From LMUY01 sp965276785 (GTDB taxonomy: Bacteria; Pseudomonadota; Alphaproteobacteria; Acetobacterales; Acetobacteraceae), in NCBI GenBank assembly GCA_965276785.1, contig OZ255629.1, forward strand, positions 2,294,001-2,358,000: a DNA stretch of 64,000 nucleotides, written 5' to 3'. Both the position numbers and the translations under genes were made by a program. A model generated the notes under the pieces. That model searched no databases and was not told the origin of the DNA. It saw only the letters and a program-made list of their open reading frames with translations. The stretch's first letter is position 1; every line of letters begins with the position of its first letter. Of the stretch, positions 53,891-62,703 are shown one piece after another.

Positions 53891-55309
53891 GTGGACGCAG
53901 TCAGCCCTGGCGATGTGCCGGAACACTCTGGGCATCGGGGTCAGGCGATTATCGACATCGCCTCCCGTCTCGACCGGCTGCCGAGTGCGCCGAGTCTTTG
54001 GTGGATTGTCTGTGTCCTCTCCATCGGGTCGTTCTGCGAGATCTACGACGCCGTGCTCACGCCGTTTCTCGCCACAGGTCTGCAACGACAGGGCATATTC
54101 AAGCCTGGTGCAGCGGGGCTGTTCGGGCTGAGCGACGTAGGCACTTTCATCGCTGCGACCTTCACCGGCCTTTGGATCGGCACGCTCGCATTCTCTTATG
54201 TGTCGGACCGTTGGGGCCGGCGGCCGGCGATGCGCTACTCGCTGATCTACTACACCGCCATGTCTGTGTTCCTCGGCCTGCAAACAACGGCGGCCGGCAT
54301 CGACATATTCCGGTTCCTAAGCGGGATCGGCATGGGAATTCAGATTGTCGCCGTGGATTGCTCGATTGCAGAAATCACACCAAAAATTCTTCGCGGCCGC
54401 GCCTTTGCAGTTAGTACGGCGATACAACTTTCCGCTTCGCCGGTCGGGGCAATCCTTGCTGTCTACCTGATCCCGTCGGCGCCGTTCGGCTTGGCGGGGT
54501 GGCGATGGATGTCGTTCCTGCTCGTCGTTTTCGCGGCGGTGACCCTATTCCTGCAGCGTAAATTGCCCGAATCACCACGCTGGCTGGCCGAACATGGCGA
54601 CTACGAGGCGGGCGCCCGCATTGTCGATGAGCTTGAGAACCGCGTCCGCCGCTCTGGCCGTGTCGTGCGTACGGCACCGACCACCCAAGAACGGCTTGCG
54701 GTGGCGGCCTCGGAACCGGAGTTGCCGCGGCCGGAATTCATCAAGCGCCTATTCATGATGTCGCTGACAAATTTTCTTCAGGCGATTGGCTATTATGGAT
54801 TTGCCAACTGGGTGCCCGCTCTCCTGCAAGCAAAGGGTGCCGATCTCAAGCAAAGTTTGGTGTACACAGCGGCGATCTCTGTGGCGTTTCCGGTCGCGCC
54901 GCTATTCTTTTGCTTCTTTGCCGACCGGTTCGAGCGAAAGCATTTGCTAATCTTGGGGTGCGTTTCGGCAGGAGTGTGCGGCGTACTCTTCGCGCAACAA
55001 TCAACACCGGCGCTGCTGATCGCGTTCGGGATCATGGTCACGCTTTCGAACAACTTGCTGGCGTTTAGTTTGCACGCCTACCAAGCGGAGATTTTCCCGA
55101 CCCGGTCCAGAGCGCGGGCAGTCGGGTTCGTGTACTCGTTCACCCGCCTGTCGACGATCTTCTCCGGCTACATCGTTGCCTACTTGCTGGCTGAAGTAAG
55201 CGTCAGCGGTGTATTCACCTTCCTTGACGGCGCCCTTGCTTTGGCTGCCGTGACGGTCTGGACGCTCGGCCCGCGCACACGCGGCTTGGCGCTCGAGCAG
55301 ATCGCCTAA
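53891..55309 (+). CDS. MFS transporter of the catabolic island
   Basis: A 472-residue major facilitator with twelve hydrophobic segments. FCEIYDAVLTPFLATGLQRQ leads TM1, YVSDRWGRRPAMRY is motif A, LPESPRWLAEHGDYEAGARI ends the first half and ADRFERKHLLILGC is the second motif A. Related to metabolite:H+ symporters of organic and aromatic acids. GTG start at 53891 after GGGAAA. It precedes the dioxygenase gene by 138 bp and shares the 25-bp element with it. Confidence 0.85.
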   Translation: MDAVSPGDVPEHSGHRGQAIIDIASRLDRLPSAPSLWWIVCVLSIGSFCEIYDAVLTPFLATGLQRQGIFKPGAAGLFGLSDVGTFIAATFTGLWIGTLAFSYVSDRWGRRPAMRYSLIYYTAMSVFLGLQTTAAGIDIFRFLSGIGMGIQIVAVDCSIAEITPKILRGRAFAVSTAIQLSASPVGAILAVYLIPSAPFGLAGWRWMSFLLVVFAAVTLFLQRKLPESPRWLAEHGDYEAGARIVDELENRVRRSGRVVRTAPTTQERLAVAASEPELPRPEFIKRLFMMSLTNFLQAIGYYGFANWVPALLQAKGADLKQSLVYTAAISVAFPVAPLFFCFFADRFERKHLLILGCVSAGVCGVLFAQQSTPALLIAFGIMVTLSNNLLAFSLHAYQAEIFPTRSRARAVGFVYSFTRLSTIFSGYIVAYLLAEVSVSGVFTFLDGALALAAVTVWTLGPRTRGLALEQIA

Positions 55310-55332
55310 TATCGCCGCGTTTTTATCTAGTA

Positions 55333-55357
55333 TCGACAGATTCTGTACAGATTGACG
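55333..55357. promoter_or_regulatory. 25-bp operator-like element, copy 2
   Basis: TCGACA, 13 bases, TTGACG, with the perfect palindrome TCTGTACAGA (55342-55351) in the centre. It has the same arrangement and 19-bp half-site spacing as copy 1, and lies about 90 bp before the dioxygenase start. The centre is compatible with a GntR-type operator, but that is inference. Confidence 0.55.
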
Positions 55358-55447
55358 GATAAAGGCCTGCCACTCAGTTTGGCCGAATTAAGGGCGCATG
55401 ATTTTCACTGCGACGAGCTGTCGCGAGACAAGAAGGAGGAGCAACGC

Positions 55448-56503
55448 ATGGACCAAGTGGTGGCGCTCAGCAACGACAAAGGCTGGTTGGCCAGCGATCT
55501 CAAAAGCGAGGAGCGTTGGATTCACAAGCTCTCGGCTGCCGAAATAGCGGACATTGATCAGGCGCTGGCCGCGGTAAAGCGAGACGGGTTGACCATCGAG
55601 ACGCTCACCCGGGACACATTCAAGCTCGGTGTGTTTTCGGCGACGCTGCAGCTCGTCCTCGACAAGCTCGAGAACGACCTGGGAGTTTACGTGTTGCGCG
55701 GACTGCCGGTCAGCAAATACACCAAAGACGAACAGCGACTCATCTACTGGGGTGTCGGCCTGCATCTCGGCGTCCCAGTCAGTCAGAGCAGCAAGGGTGA
55801 CGTACTCGGAGACGTTAAGAACTTTGGCGACAGCGTCGTTACCAAGACTGGCCGCGGCTACATGTCGCGCGAGCGGCTCGGTTACCACACCGACACGTCT
55901 GACGTTGTAGGGCTGTTCGTCCTGCAGACGGCAAAAAGTGGTGGTCTAAGCATGTTTGCCAGCGCGGTGGCCATTCGCGACGAAATCGCCGCAAAGCGGC
56001 CCGATCTGTTTGAGGTCCTGCAGCAGCCGTTCTACTGGAGCTGGAAAGGGCAGGAGGCCAAGGGGGAGCTGCCGTACTACCAGCAGCCGATCTACAGCTT
56101 CAAGGATGGCAAGTTCTCATCTCGCTATATTGGAACGCATATCACGGCGGCGCAGGAGTTTCCTGAGGTGCCACGCCTGACCGAAAAGCAGAAAGAAGCG
56201 ATCGAGATGCTGGTGACCCTGGCCAATGAGGATCGCTTCCACTACGCTATGATGTTCGAGCCGGGCGACTTCCAGTTCTTGAACAATCATGTCACCTATC
56301 ATGCGCGCACCGAGTTTGATGACTACGAGGAGGAAGAAAAGCGCCGGCACTTGCTTCGGATGTGGCTTGCAGTGCCGAATAGCCGACCTCTGGACGACAG
56401 CATGAAGCCGATTTTCCAGGACCCAAGCGCTGGTGCGGCGCGTGGGGGATTCCCGTCGCGCTCGGGGAAGATCGTCTACGAAACCAAGGTCTCTGAGTTC
56501 TAG
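55448..56503 (+). CDS. TauD/TfdA-family 2-oxoglutarate dioxygenase
   Basis: A 351-residue Fe(II)/2-oxoglutarate-dependent oxygenase. The iron ligands are His147 and Asp149 (YHTDTSDVVGL) and His285 (FLNNHVTYHARTEF), with Arg287 for the oxoglutarate carboxylate. The ATG at 55448 is preceded by AAGGAGGAG; the open frame starting at 55352 has no such site. First gene of a run with the PrpD-type, AtuA-like and DUF4387 genes on one strand. It would hydroxylate the pathway substrate; which one is not evident. Confidence 0.86.
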   Translation: MDQVVALSNDKGWLASDLKSEERWIHKLSAAEIADIDQALAAVKRDGLTIETLTRDTFKLGVFSATLQLVLDKLENDLGVYVLRGLPVSKYTKDEQRLIYWGVGLHLGVPVSQSSKGDVLGDVKNFGDSVVTKTGRGYMSRERLGYHTDTSDVVGLFVLQTAKSGGLSMFASAVAIRDEIAAKRPDLFEVLQQPFYWSWKGQEAKGELPYYQQPIYSFKDGKFSSRYIGTHITAAQEFPEVPRLTEKQKEAIEMLVTLANEDRFHYAMMFEPGDFQFLNNHVTYHARTEFDDYEEEEKRRHLLRMWLAVPNSRPLDDSMKPIFQDPSAGAARGGFPSRSGKIVYETKVSEF

Positions 56504-56546
56504 GCGACCGGGCCACCATGTCGCACACACGCGGGAGTGACTACCA

Positions 56547-57944
56547 ATGACAACAATGATTGAACGTCTCGCCCGCCGTGTGGTGACAACCACAATCGAC
56601 AGGATTACGCCGGCCGGCCTGGCGCTGATCCGCACAGCCCTGGTCGACACGATCGGCGTGACGGTGGCGGGTGCCGGGTCCGAACCGGCCCGCATCATCC
56701 GGCAGACGATCGGGGCCGGTGCCTCTGACGGCTCCAGCCGCGTCATCGGCATCGGTCAGCGCATGAATGCGTTGGATGCCGGGCTGGCAAATGGTGTGGC
56801 GGCGCATGCACTCGATTACGACGACGGCAACTCCATCCTCGGCGGTCACCCGTCCACCATGCTGGTGCCGGCGATACTTTCCCTGGGCGAGGCGGTTGCC
56901 GCCTCGGCCGACGACGTCGTGGTGGCGTATGCTGCAGGGTATGACGTTATCATACAGCTCGCACGCGGGCTCAACCCCTATCACTACCAGCACGGCTGGC
57001 ATCCCACGGCAACGATCGGGATTTTTGGGGTCGCTGCCGCGTGCGCGAAACTGCTCACGCTGAGCGAGGCGGCAACGGGGACAGCGCTGGCCATTGCTGC
57101 ATCCAACGCGAGCGGCATCAAGGCCAATTTTGGCACGATGGTGAAATCTTTTCACGTGGGCCACGGCGTTCGGGACGGAATGTTCTGCGCCCGTTTGGCC
57201 GCGAACGGTTTTACCGCAAACCTTGCTGCCCTGGAGGCCAAGCAAGGTTTCCTCAATGTCTATAACGGGCCCGAGCACTACGACGGGGAAGCCATCTCCC
57301 GTGCAGCCGAGGACGATCTGGAGGTCAACCGCTGCACCAATCCGGTAAAGGTGTTCCCGTGTTGCGCCAGCACGCACTCGGCCATTGATGGGACGCTCGT
57401 GTTGCGTGAGGCGCATGGTCTTCGGGCTGCCGACGTCGAGCAGATCAGCGTGGTGGTGGACGAGCGGCGCATTCCGCATACCGACCGGCCGCATTTGCAG
57501 GAACCGCTATCGGGCAAGTTCAGCGTGCAATATCTTGTCTCGCGCGCCATCGTGGACGGCGAAGTCTCGTTGAACCACTTCGAGGGCGACACGCACCGCG
57601 ATCCGATGATCCTGGATTTGATGTCACGCGTTTCGGTCAGCCCGGCACCACCTGGCGGCCCATTCAACTCGTTCGACGCAACCGTCACCATCACCGGCCG
57701 CAACGGCCAGCGCTTCCACTCGCCAGGCACCCGGCGCCTGTTTGGCATGTCCGGCGAGCAGATGATGGCCTCGCCGGATTTGTGGTCCAAGTTCGACGAC
57801 TGCGCGTCGCGCGTGTTCGCGCCTGATCGCGTCGCGGCACTTGCTGAGGCGCTGCGGAGCTTTGGCGGGCCTGCCGGCGTGGCGGCGTTCATGCGTCTGC
57901 TGGAGCCCTCCTCGAAGGCGGCCGGCTTGGCGGATGCGGCATGA
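56547..57944 (+). CDS. MmgE/PrpD family protein
   Basis: A 465-residue member of the MmgE/PrpD family, which includes 2-methylcitrate dehydratase and cis-aconitate decarboxylase-like enzymes. Features: ALVDTIGVTVAGAGSEPARI, ALDYDDGN, GWHPTATIGIFGVAAACAKL, ANFGTMVKSFHVGHGVRDGM, KVFPCCASTHSAIDG and FSVQYLVSRAIVDGEVSL. ATG 56547 after GGGAGTGACT. It overlaps the AtuA-like gene by 4 bases. Hydration/dehydration of a tricarboxylate made by the citrate synthase-like protein is a reasonable, unproven, idea. Confidence 0.88.
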   Translation: MTTMIERLARRVVTTTIDRITPAGLALIRTALVDTIGVTVAGAGSEPARIIRQTIGAGASDGSSRVIGIGQRMNALDAGLANGVAAHALDYDDGNSILGGHPSTMLVPAILSLGEAVAASADDVVVAYAAGYDVIIQLARGLNPYHYQHGWHPTATIGIFGVAAACAKLLTLSEAATGTALAIAASNASGIKANFGTMVKSFHVGHGVRDGMFCARLAANGFTANLAALEAKQGFLNVYNGPEHYDGEAISRAAEDDLEVNRCTNPVKVFPCCASTHSAIDGTLVLREAHGLRAADVEQISVVVDERRIPHTDRPHLQEPLSGKFSVQYLVSRAIVDGEVSLNHFEGDTHRDPMILDLMSRVSVSPAPPGGPFNSFDATVTITGRNGQRFHSPGTRRLFGMSGEQMMASPDLWSKFDDCASRVFAPDRVAALAEALRSFGGPAGVAAFMRLLEPSSKAAGLADAA

Positions 57945-59347
57945 GTGGCAGCAGCGGCGCCCAAACCACTATCCTGGTGCCTGCGGGGGCTCTCGGCGCC
58001 GCCATCGATGCGGCGCATGTCGCCAATGGCTTGGCCATGGGCGTGGACGCTATCGCCTGCGACGCCGGGTCCACGGATAGCGGGCCGTCCTATCTTGCGC
58101 GAGGCGTCTCCAAGCTCAGCCGGGACAGCATCAAGCACGATCTGGGCGTTTTGATTCCGGCCGCCTTCCAAGCCGGCATTCCCCTTATCATTGGCAGTTG
58201 CGGCACGGCCGGCACCGATTCCGGAGTGGATTGGACGCGCGATATCGCTTTGGAGATCGCGCAAGAACTCGGCATTCAGCCCAAGATCGCATTGCTCTAC
58301 AGCGAGCAGGACCCGGCGACCATCAAGGCCAAATTAGCCGCAGGCCATGTCCTGCCGCTTCCCCCTGCCGCCGCGTTGACTGACGCGTCGGTCGAGGCGT
58401 GCGGTCATATCGTGGCTCTCATGGGCGTTGAGCCCTACATCGATGCCCTCGCGAAGGGTGCTGACATCATACTCGGCGGCCGAACCACCGACACGGCGGT
58501 GCTTTGCTGTCTGCCCATCATGCGCGGCCTGCCGGCCGGTCTATGCTGGCACGCGGGCAAGATCGCGGAATGTGGCGGATTGTGCACCGTCAATCCGCGG
58601 GAGGGCGGCGTGCTGTTCCGTGTCGGGGCAGATGGCTTTGAGGTCGAGCCGCTCAATCCGGCGAATTCCTGCACGCCATACACCGTGTCTAGCCACATGC
58701 TTTACGAGAACAGCGACCCATTCGTGCTGGTGGAGCCCGGCGGCGTTCTGGACGTCTCCGATGCGGTTTACCAAGCGAAGGACGACCGGATCACGCGCGT
58801 GAGCGGCTCCCGCTGGACTGAAAGGCCCTATACCATGAAGCTGGAGGGCGCCGGTGGCGGTGCCTTTCAGACCATTATGTTTATTGGCATCCGGGACCCC
58901 AAGGTACTCGCCTCGCTTGAGCTGTTCCAGTCCCGCATGCTGGCTGACCTGCATCGGCGGATTGACGCGGCCATTGGCTCCGCTGCGGGAGACTACGACA
59001 TCTCATTGCGGTTCTACGGGTGGAGCGGTGTTTCGGGCCAACCGCCGCCGCCAGGAACCCCGGTTCCGCACGAGGTGGGCGTTATGTTCGTCGCAACGGC
59101 GGCCACTCAGGCCCTGGCCACGCGCATCGCCAAGACCTGCAACCCGCGGTTTTTCCATTTCCCGCTGGATCGTGGCATGGAGCTGCCAAGCTACGCCTTT
59201 CCGTTCAGCCCGGCTGAAATCGAGCGTGGGCAAGTCTATTCGTTCAACATCAACCATGTCGTCGCCGTCGACGACCCGCTCGAGTTGGTTCGGCTTTGCT
59301 GGGCGGAGTATCCGGCGAAGGCCGAACGGCAGGCCAGCCATGCCTAA
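57941..59347 (+). CDS. AtuA-like (DUF1446) acyclic terpene utilization family protein
   Basis: A 468-residue protein of the DUF1446/AtuA family. The N-terminal ACDAGSTDSGPSYLARGVSK, IIGSCGTAGTDSGVDWTRDI and DIILGGRTTDTAVLCCLPI are diagnostic. Family members are found in terpene and other acid degradation pathways with poorly known chemistry. Start ATG 57941 in ATGA overlap with the PrpD-type gene, end overlapping DUF4387. The tight coupling to DUF4387 suggests a two-subunit complex, as both are commonly neighbours or fused. Confidence 0.85.
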   Translation: MSGSSGAQTTILVPAGALGAAIDAAHVANGLAMGVDAIACDAGSTDSGPSYLARGVSKLSRDSIKHDLGVLIPAAFQAGIPLIIGSCGTAGTDSGVDWTRDIALEIAQELGIQPKIALLYSEQDPATIKAKLAAGHVLPLPPAAALTDASVEACGHIVALMGVEPYIDALAKGADIILGGRTTDTAVLCCLPIMRGLPAGLCWHAGKIAECGGLCTVNPREGGVLFRVGADGFEVEPLNPANSCTPYTVSSHMLYENSDPFVLVEPGGVLDVSDAVYQAKDDRITRVSGSRWTERPYTMKLEGAGGGAFQTIMFIGIRDPKVLASLELFQSRMLADLHRRIDAAIGSAAGDYDISLRFYGWSGVSGQPPPPGTPVPHEVGVMFVATAATQALATRIAKTCNPRFFHFPLDRGMELPSYAFPFSPAEIERGQVYSFNINHVVAVDDPLELVRLCWAEYPAKAERQASHA

Positions 59348-59654
59348 GCTCAGCGAGATTTGCCGCCACATTCGCTCGAAGAACGCTGGCCCGTTCTGGG
59401 TGACGGTCGATTTATTCTTTCGCGACCAGGATGCCTATCGCACCTACAAGGACAACCCCGCGCTTCGCCCCAAGACGTTCGCCGACATGTATGGCGCAGA
59501 CGAGCGCGAGGTGAAGGTGGTTCAGGTGGATAGCCTCGCTGTGGTCAAGGTCTCGTTTCCGCGGCCGAAGCCGCAAGGCTGGCAAGGCGAACGGGATATG
59601 CATGGCGGTCAGCAATATGTGCCGCTCCTCGCCATCGAGTTGGCCGGAGGATAG
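59340..59654 (+). CDS. DUF4387 small subunit
   Basis: A 104-residue protein (LSEICRHIRSKNAGPFWVTV, FVxxGAREV-like YGADEREVKVV, DVSFPRP-type VSFPRPKPQG, GDMHGGQQYVPL) of the DUF4387 family, a partner of AtuA-like proteins. ATG 59340 lies 8 bases inside the AtuA-like gene's end. Probably an accessory subunit. Confidence 0.85.
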   Translation: MPKLSEICRHIRSKNAGPFWVTVDLFFRDQDAYRTYKDNPALRPKTFADMYGADEREVKVVQVDSLAVVKVSFPRPKPQGWQGERDMHGGQQYVPLLAIELAGG

Positions 59655-59688
59655 GAGCAGCTTTGCTCCGGCCCCTCGGCGCAGACCA

Positions 59689-60747
59689 GTGAGGGTTCGC
59701 CGCGAAAGCTTTTTCGTCGGCGGAGCGTATGCCGATGCAACGCCGGGCCGGGTTATGCATGGGCAGATGTATGTTGAGGTGCTCACGCCAGACTTGGTGC
59801 AGCAGCCCTATCCATTGGTGCTGATCCACGGTCGAGGCCAGACGGCGACCAATTGGCTGACAACTCCCGATGGGCGTCCCGGTTGGGCCGACTGGTTCAC
59901 CGACCACGGCTGGGTCACGGTGCTCATCGACCAGCCAGCCCGCGGCCGTTCGGCGTGGCATAGGGAGATGGACGGCGATGCCGCCTCATTGAGCACAGCC
60001 CGCGCGGAGGTGATGTTCACCGCACCGGCGCGCTCTGCTTTGTGGCCCCAAGCTTGCCGCCACACGCAATGGCCCGGCGGTGCAGACGGAGGACGCCCCG
60101 GTGACCCGGTGTTCGATCAGTTCTACGCCAGCCAGGTCGCGTCGGCCGACCGCCACGTCACCGAGGCGGCAATGCGAACGGCCGGAGCGGCGCTGCTGGA
60201 TCGGATCGGTCCAGCTATTCTGCTCGGCCACTCCAATGGTGGCGCGGCGCTTTGGCTGATCGCTGACGAACGGCCGGCTTTGGTGAAAGGATTGGTCGCG
60301 GTCGAGCCGTTTGGGCCACCCGTCCAGGATGGACCACGCGGCAGCGGCAGCGATCGACCATGGGGATTGACAATCACGCCGCTGACCTACGAGCCGCCTA
60401 TAACGTCTGAGGCTCCCTTGCTGTTCGAGCTGCAGCCCGCGCCCGATGAGCCGGACCTGCTGCCGTGCTGGAGCCAAGCGGGCCAGCCGCGGCGGCTGCC
60501 AAACTTGGCTGGGACGCCAACGCTGATTGTAACGGGAGAGGCGTCGTATCACGCGCAATACGATCACTGCACCGCGCGCTACCTGTCGCAGGCTGGCGTT
60601 TCAAACACGTTTGTTCGGCTGGAAGACCACGGCATCAGTGGCAACGGCCACCTCATGATGCTTGAGATGAACAATACCGACAGTGCAAGGCTGATACACG
60701 ACTGGCTGATTGCGAACGCTGCAGCAAGCGTGCCCTGGGGCTTGTGA
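59689..60747 (+). CDS. alpha/beta hydrolase
   Basis: A 352-residue alpha/beta hydrolase. The oxyanion part is YPLVLIHGRGQTATNW, the nucleophile elbow is GHSNGGAA (Ser182), and HGISGNGHLMML holds the catalytic His. It resembles esterases annotated around degradative clusters. GTG 59689 (VRVRRESFF) is chosen because the homology starts there and nothing coding precedes it; the longer frame at 59602 overlaps DUF4387. No signal peptide, so probably cytoplasmic. Likely the hydrolytic step on an ester or lactone of the pathway. Confidence 0.78.
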   Translation: MRVRRESFFVGGAYADATPGRVMHGQMYVEVLTPDLVQQPYPLVLIHGRGQTATNWLTTPDGRPGWADWFTDHGWVTVLIDQPARGRSAWHREMDGDAASLSTARAEVMFTAPARSALWPQACRHTQWPGGADGGRPGDPVFDQFYASQVASADRHVTEAAMRTAGAALLDRIGPAILLGHSNGGAALWLIADERPALVKGLVAVEPFGPPVQDGPRGSGSDRPWGLTITPLTYEPPITSEAPLLFELQPAPDEPDLLPCWSQAGQPRRLPNLAGTPTLIVTGEASYHAQYDHCTARYLSQAGVSNTFVRLEDHGISGNGHLMMLEMNNTDSARLIHDWLIANAAASVPWGL

Positions 60748-60801
60748 GCCGTCCGCCGGCCACTGCAAAGGCTGCGACGACCCTGTTGACCCGGTCTCCT
60801 G

Positions 60802-60818
60802 CTTATGGTTAGCATAAG
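60802..60818. promoter_or_regulatory. short inverted repeat upstream of ABC operon
   Basis: CTTATG, 5 bases, CATAAG, within the 234-bp gap before the ATP-binding gene. A possible operator. It differs from the 25-bp element upstream of the MFS and dioxygenase genes. TTGACC lies 11 bases before it but no matching -10 is convincing. Confidence 0.4.
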
Positions 60819-60871
60819 ATCAACAAACATAATCGTCTGGATCCAGGGTTCGGTGAGGAGGAGACGGCACA

Positions 60872-60973
60872 ATGCGCCACATTCGAGATCTGAGAAACGC
60901 GGAGTGGTGCGCGCAGCGTAGGTCCCGGTTTGGTGCCAGCAAGGGCGGCTGCATACCGTCTATGTTTTCTTGA
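60872..60973 (+). CDS. 33-residue leader-like ORF
   Basis: A short frame, MRHIRDLRNAEWCAQRRSRF and on to FS then stop, with an excellent ribosome site (GAGGAGGAGA, 8 bases upstream). It ends 8 bases before the ABC ATPase start at 60982. Basic and arginine-rich with two Cys. It could be a leader peptide or a coupling device, or chance. No family recognised. Confidence 0.4.
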   Translation: MRHIRDLRNAEWCAQRRSRFGASKGGCIPSMFS

Positions 60974-60981
60974 CATCAGAC

Positions 60982-61839
60982 ATGCCAATGCATGCGATGA
61001 GCAGGGCTACGACTTCTGCCGGTGTTTCACCGCATGGGTTTAGCGGGCAAAACTCCGCCGCAGGCAGGCGCACCGGCCTCGTGGTCGCGGACCAGGTCTC
61101 CAAGGTGTATCGTACCCGCAGTAATAGCGACACCATTGCGTTGGATCGTCTCTCCCTCAGCATTGAGGATGGCGAGATTATCACGCTGGTCGGACCAAGC
61201 GGCTGCGGCAAGACGACGTTCCTGAATCTTCTCGCAGGATTGCTGCTGCCCACATCCGGCTCATTGACCCTGCATGGCAACCCGATCACTGGCCCGCGCC
61301 GCGACGTTGGGGTCGTGTTCCAGGATCCGGTTCTGCTGCCGTGGAAACGCGTGCTCGATAATGTGCTGCTCCCGGCGGTTGTCCGGCGGACTGATATCGC
61401 GGCGGCCCGGACGCGAGCGCGGTCGCTGCTTCGGCTCGTTGGCCTAGACGGCTTCGAAGACCGCTACCCGTCTGAGCTTTCTGGCGGGATGCAGCAGCGG
61501 GTTGCAATCGCGAGAGGCCTGCTTAACGATCCTGCTTTGCTCCTGATGGATGAACCGTTCGGGGCGCTCGACGCATTGACGCGCGAGCAGATGAATTTCG
61601 AACTTCTGAACATCTGGATGGCTGCGCCCAAGACCATTGTTCTGATCACTCACAACATTGAGGAAGCAGTTCTCTTGGGCCACCGGGTTCTCGTGCTGGC
61701 ACCGCGCCCCGGCCGGCTGATCGAGAACATCCCGGTCGACCTGCCACGCCCGCGGAATTTGAATACCTTACGCTCGCCAAGGTTTGCGGAACTGACGGTG
61801 CACATCCGAGAACTCCTCTACGCACGGGGGAGTTCGTAA
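60982..61839 (+). CDS. SsuB/TauB-type ABC ATP-binding protein
   Basis: A 285-residue ATPase. Walker A GPSGCGKTT, Q-loop VVFQDPVLLPW, signature LSGGMQQR, Walker B LLLMDEPFGALD, H-loop ITHNIEEAVLLG. That set is the nitrate/sulfonate/taurine importer class. Start: TTG 60970, ATG 60982 and ATG 60988 are in frame; 60982 is chosen, and the N-terminus up to RTGLVVADQVSKVY is variable. TAATG overlap with the permease gene. Confidence 0.9.
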   Translation: MPMHAMSRATTSAGVSPHGFSGQNSAAGRRTGLVVADQVSKVYRTRSNSDTIALDRLSLSIEDGEIITLVGPSGCGKTTFLNLLAGLLLPTSGSLTLHGNPITGPRRDVGVVFQDPVLLPWKRVLDNVLLPAVVRRTDIAAARTRARSLLRLVGLDGFEDRYPSELSGGMQQRVAIARGLLNDPALLLMDEPFGALDALTREQMNFELLNIWMAAPKTIVLITHNIEEAVLLGHRVLVLAPRPGRLIENIPVDLPRPRNLNTLRSPRFAELTVHIRELLYARGSS

Positions 61840-62678
61840 TGTCGGACGGCATCGTGCCTCGCACCCAGCCTCAAGGCATGGCCGTTAAGGTGCCGAGACT
61901 GACACGTTCTTCCATCCTGGATGCCGTGCTCCTTCCCGCCACCCTCTGCATCGTCATCGGCGTTTGGCAAGCGGCCGTGATGTGGCTCCGTCCGGCACCT
62001 TTCATCGTCCCATCGCCGGGGGCCGTTCTCGACGCGTTGCTCGACATGGTCGGCAGCGGTCTGCTGGTGTCGAACTTCCTGATCACGTTCGCTGAAGCGT
62101 TTGGCGGCTTTGTCGCATCGGTCGTGTTCGCGGTAGCCTTGGGCATTCTGGTCGGCGAGTTCAGAACGTTCGAGAAAATCGTCTATCCCTACCTCGCAGC
62201 TTTGCAAGCGATGCCAAAGGTTGCACTCGCCCCCTTGGTTGTCATTTGGTTTGGCTTTGGCTTTGAGTCGAAGATCATCCTGGCCGCTTTGATCGCCTTC
62301 TTTCCCATGCTGGTGAACACCGTCGAAGGACTGAAGTCGGCCGACGAAAAGCAGGTCCGGCTGCTGATTTCCCTTGACGCCTCGCGATGGCAAATCCTGC
62401 ATTTGATCAAACTGCCGAACGCAATGCCGTTTCTGGTGGCGGGTGTCGAGCTTGCAGCGATGTACTCCATGCTGGGCGCCATCGTCGCGGAATTCGTGGC
62501 GCCCTCCAAAGGAATCGGGTCGTTCATGCTGAGCATGACGGCGCAGATGCAGACCTCTGCGACATTCGCCTTGCTTGCAGTCCTGGCGGCCTATGGCGCG
62601 GCGGTTCAGCTTTTGATCAAGGTGGCACGGAGTCATTTGCTGTTCTGGGTCCAGACAGCTCCTGCCAAATCGCAGTGA
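61839..62678 (+). CDS. SsuC/TauC-type ABC permease
   Basis: A 279-residue inner membrane permease with about six segments (IVIGVWQAAVMWL, VVFAVALGILVGEF, ILAALIAFFPMLVNTVEGLK). The EAA-like loop is RLLISLDASRWQILHLIKLP. The ATG overlaps the ATPase stop (TAATG). Matches the ATPase class. Confidence 0.9.
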   Translation: MSDGIVPRTQPQGMAVKVPRLTRSSILDAVLLPATLCIVIGVWQAAVMWLRPAPFIVPSPGAVLDALLDMVGSGLLVSNFLITFAEAFGGFVASVVFAVALGILVGEFRTFEKIVYPYLAALQAMPKVALAPLVVIWFGFGFESKIILAALIAFFPMLVNTVEGLKSADEKQVRLLISLDASRWQILHLIKLPNAMPFLVAGVELAAMYSMLGAIVAEFVAPSKGIGSFMLSMTAQMQTSATFALLAVLAAYGAAVQLLIKVARSHLLFWVQTAPAKSQ

Positions 62679-62703
62679 TCGTTTGGAACACGAGGAGCAC
62701 GCA

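Noticed and set aside
52538..57944. Standard methylcitrate cycle operon
   Set aside because: Although citrate synthase-like and PrpD-type genes are present, no methylisocitrate lyase (PrpB) or PrpE is in the window and other genes do not fit propionate use.
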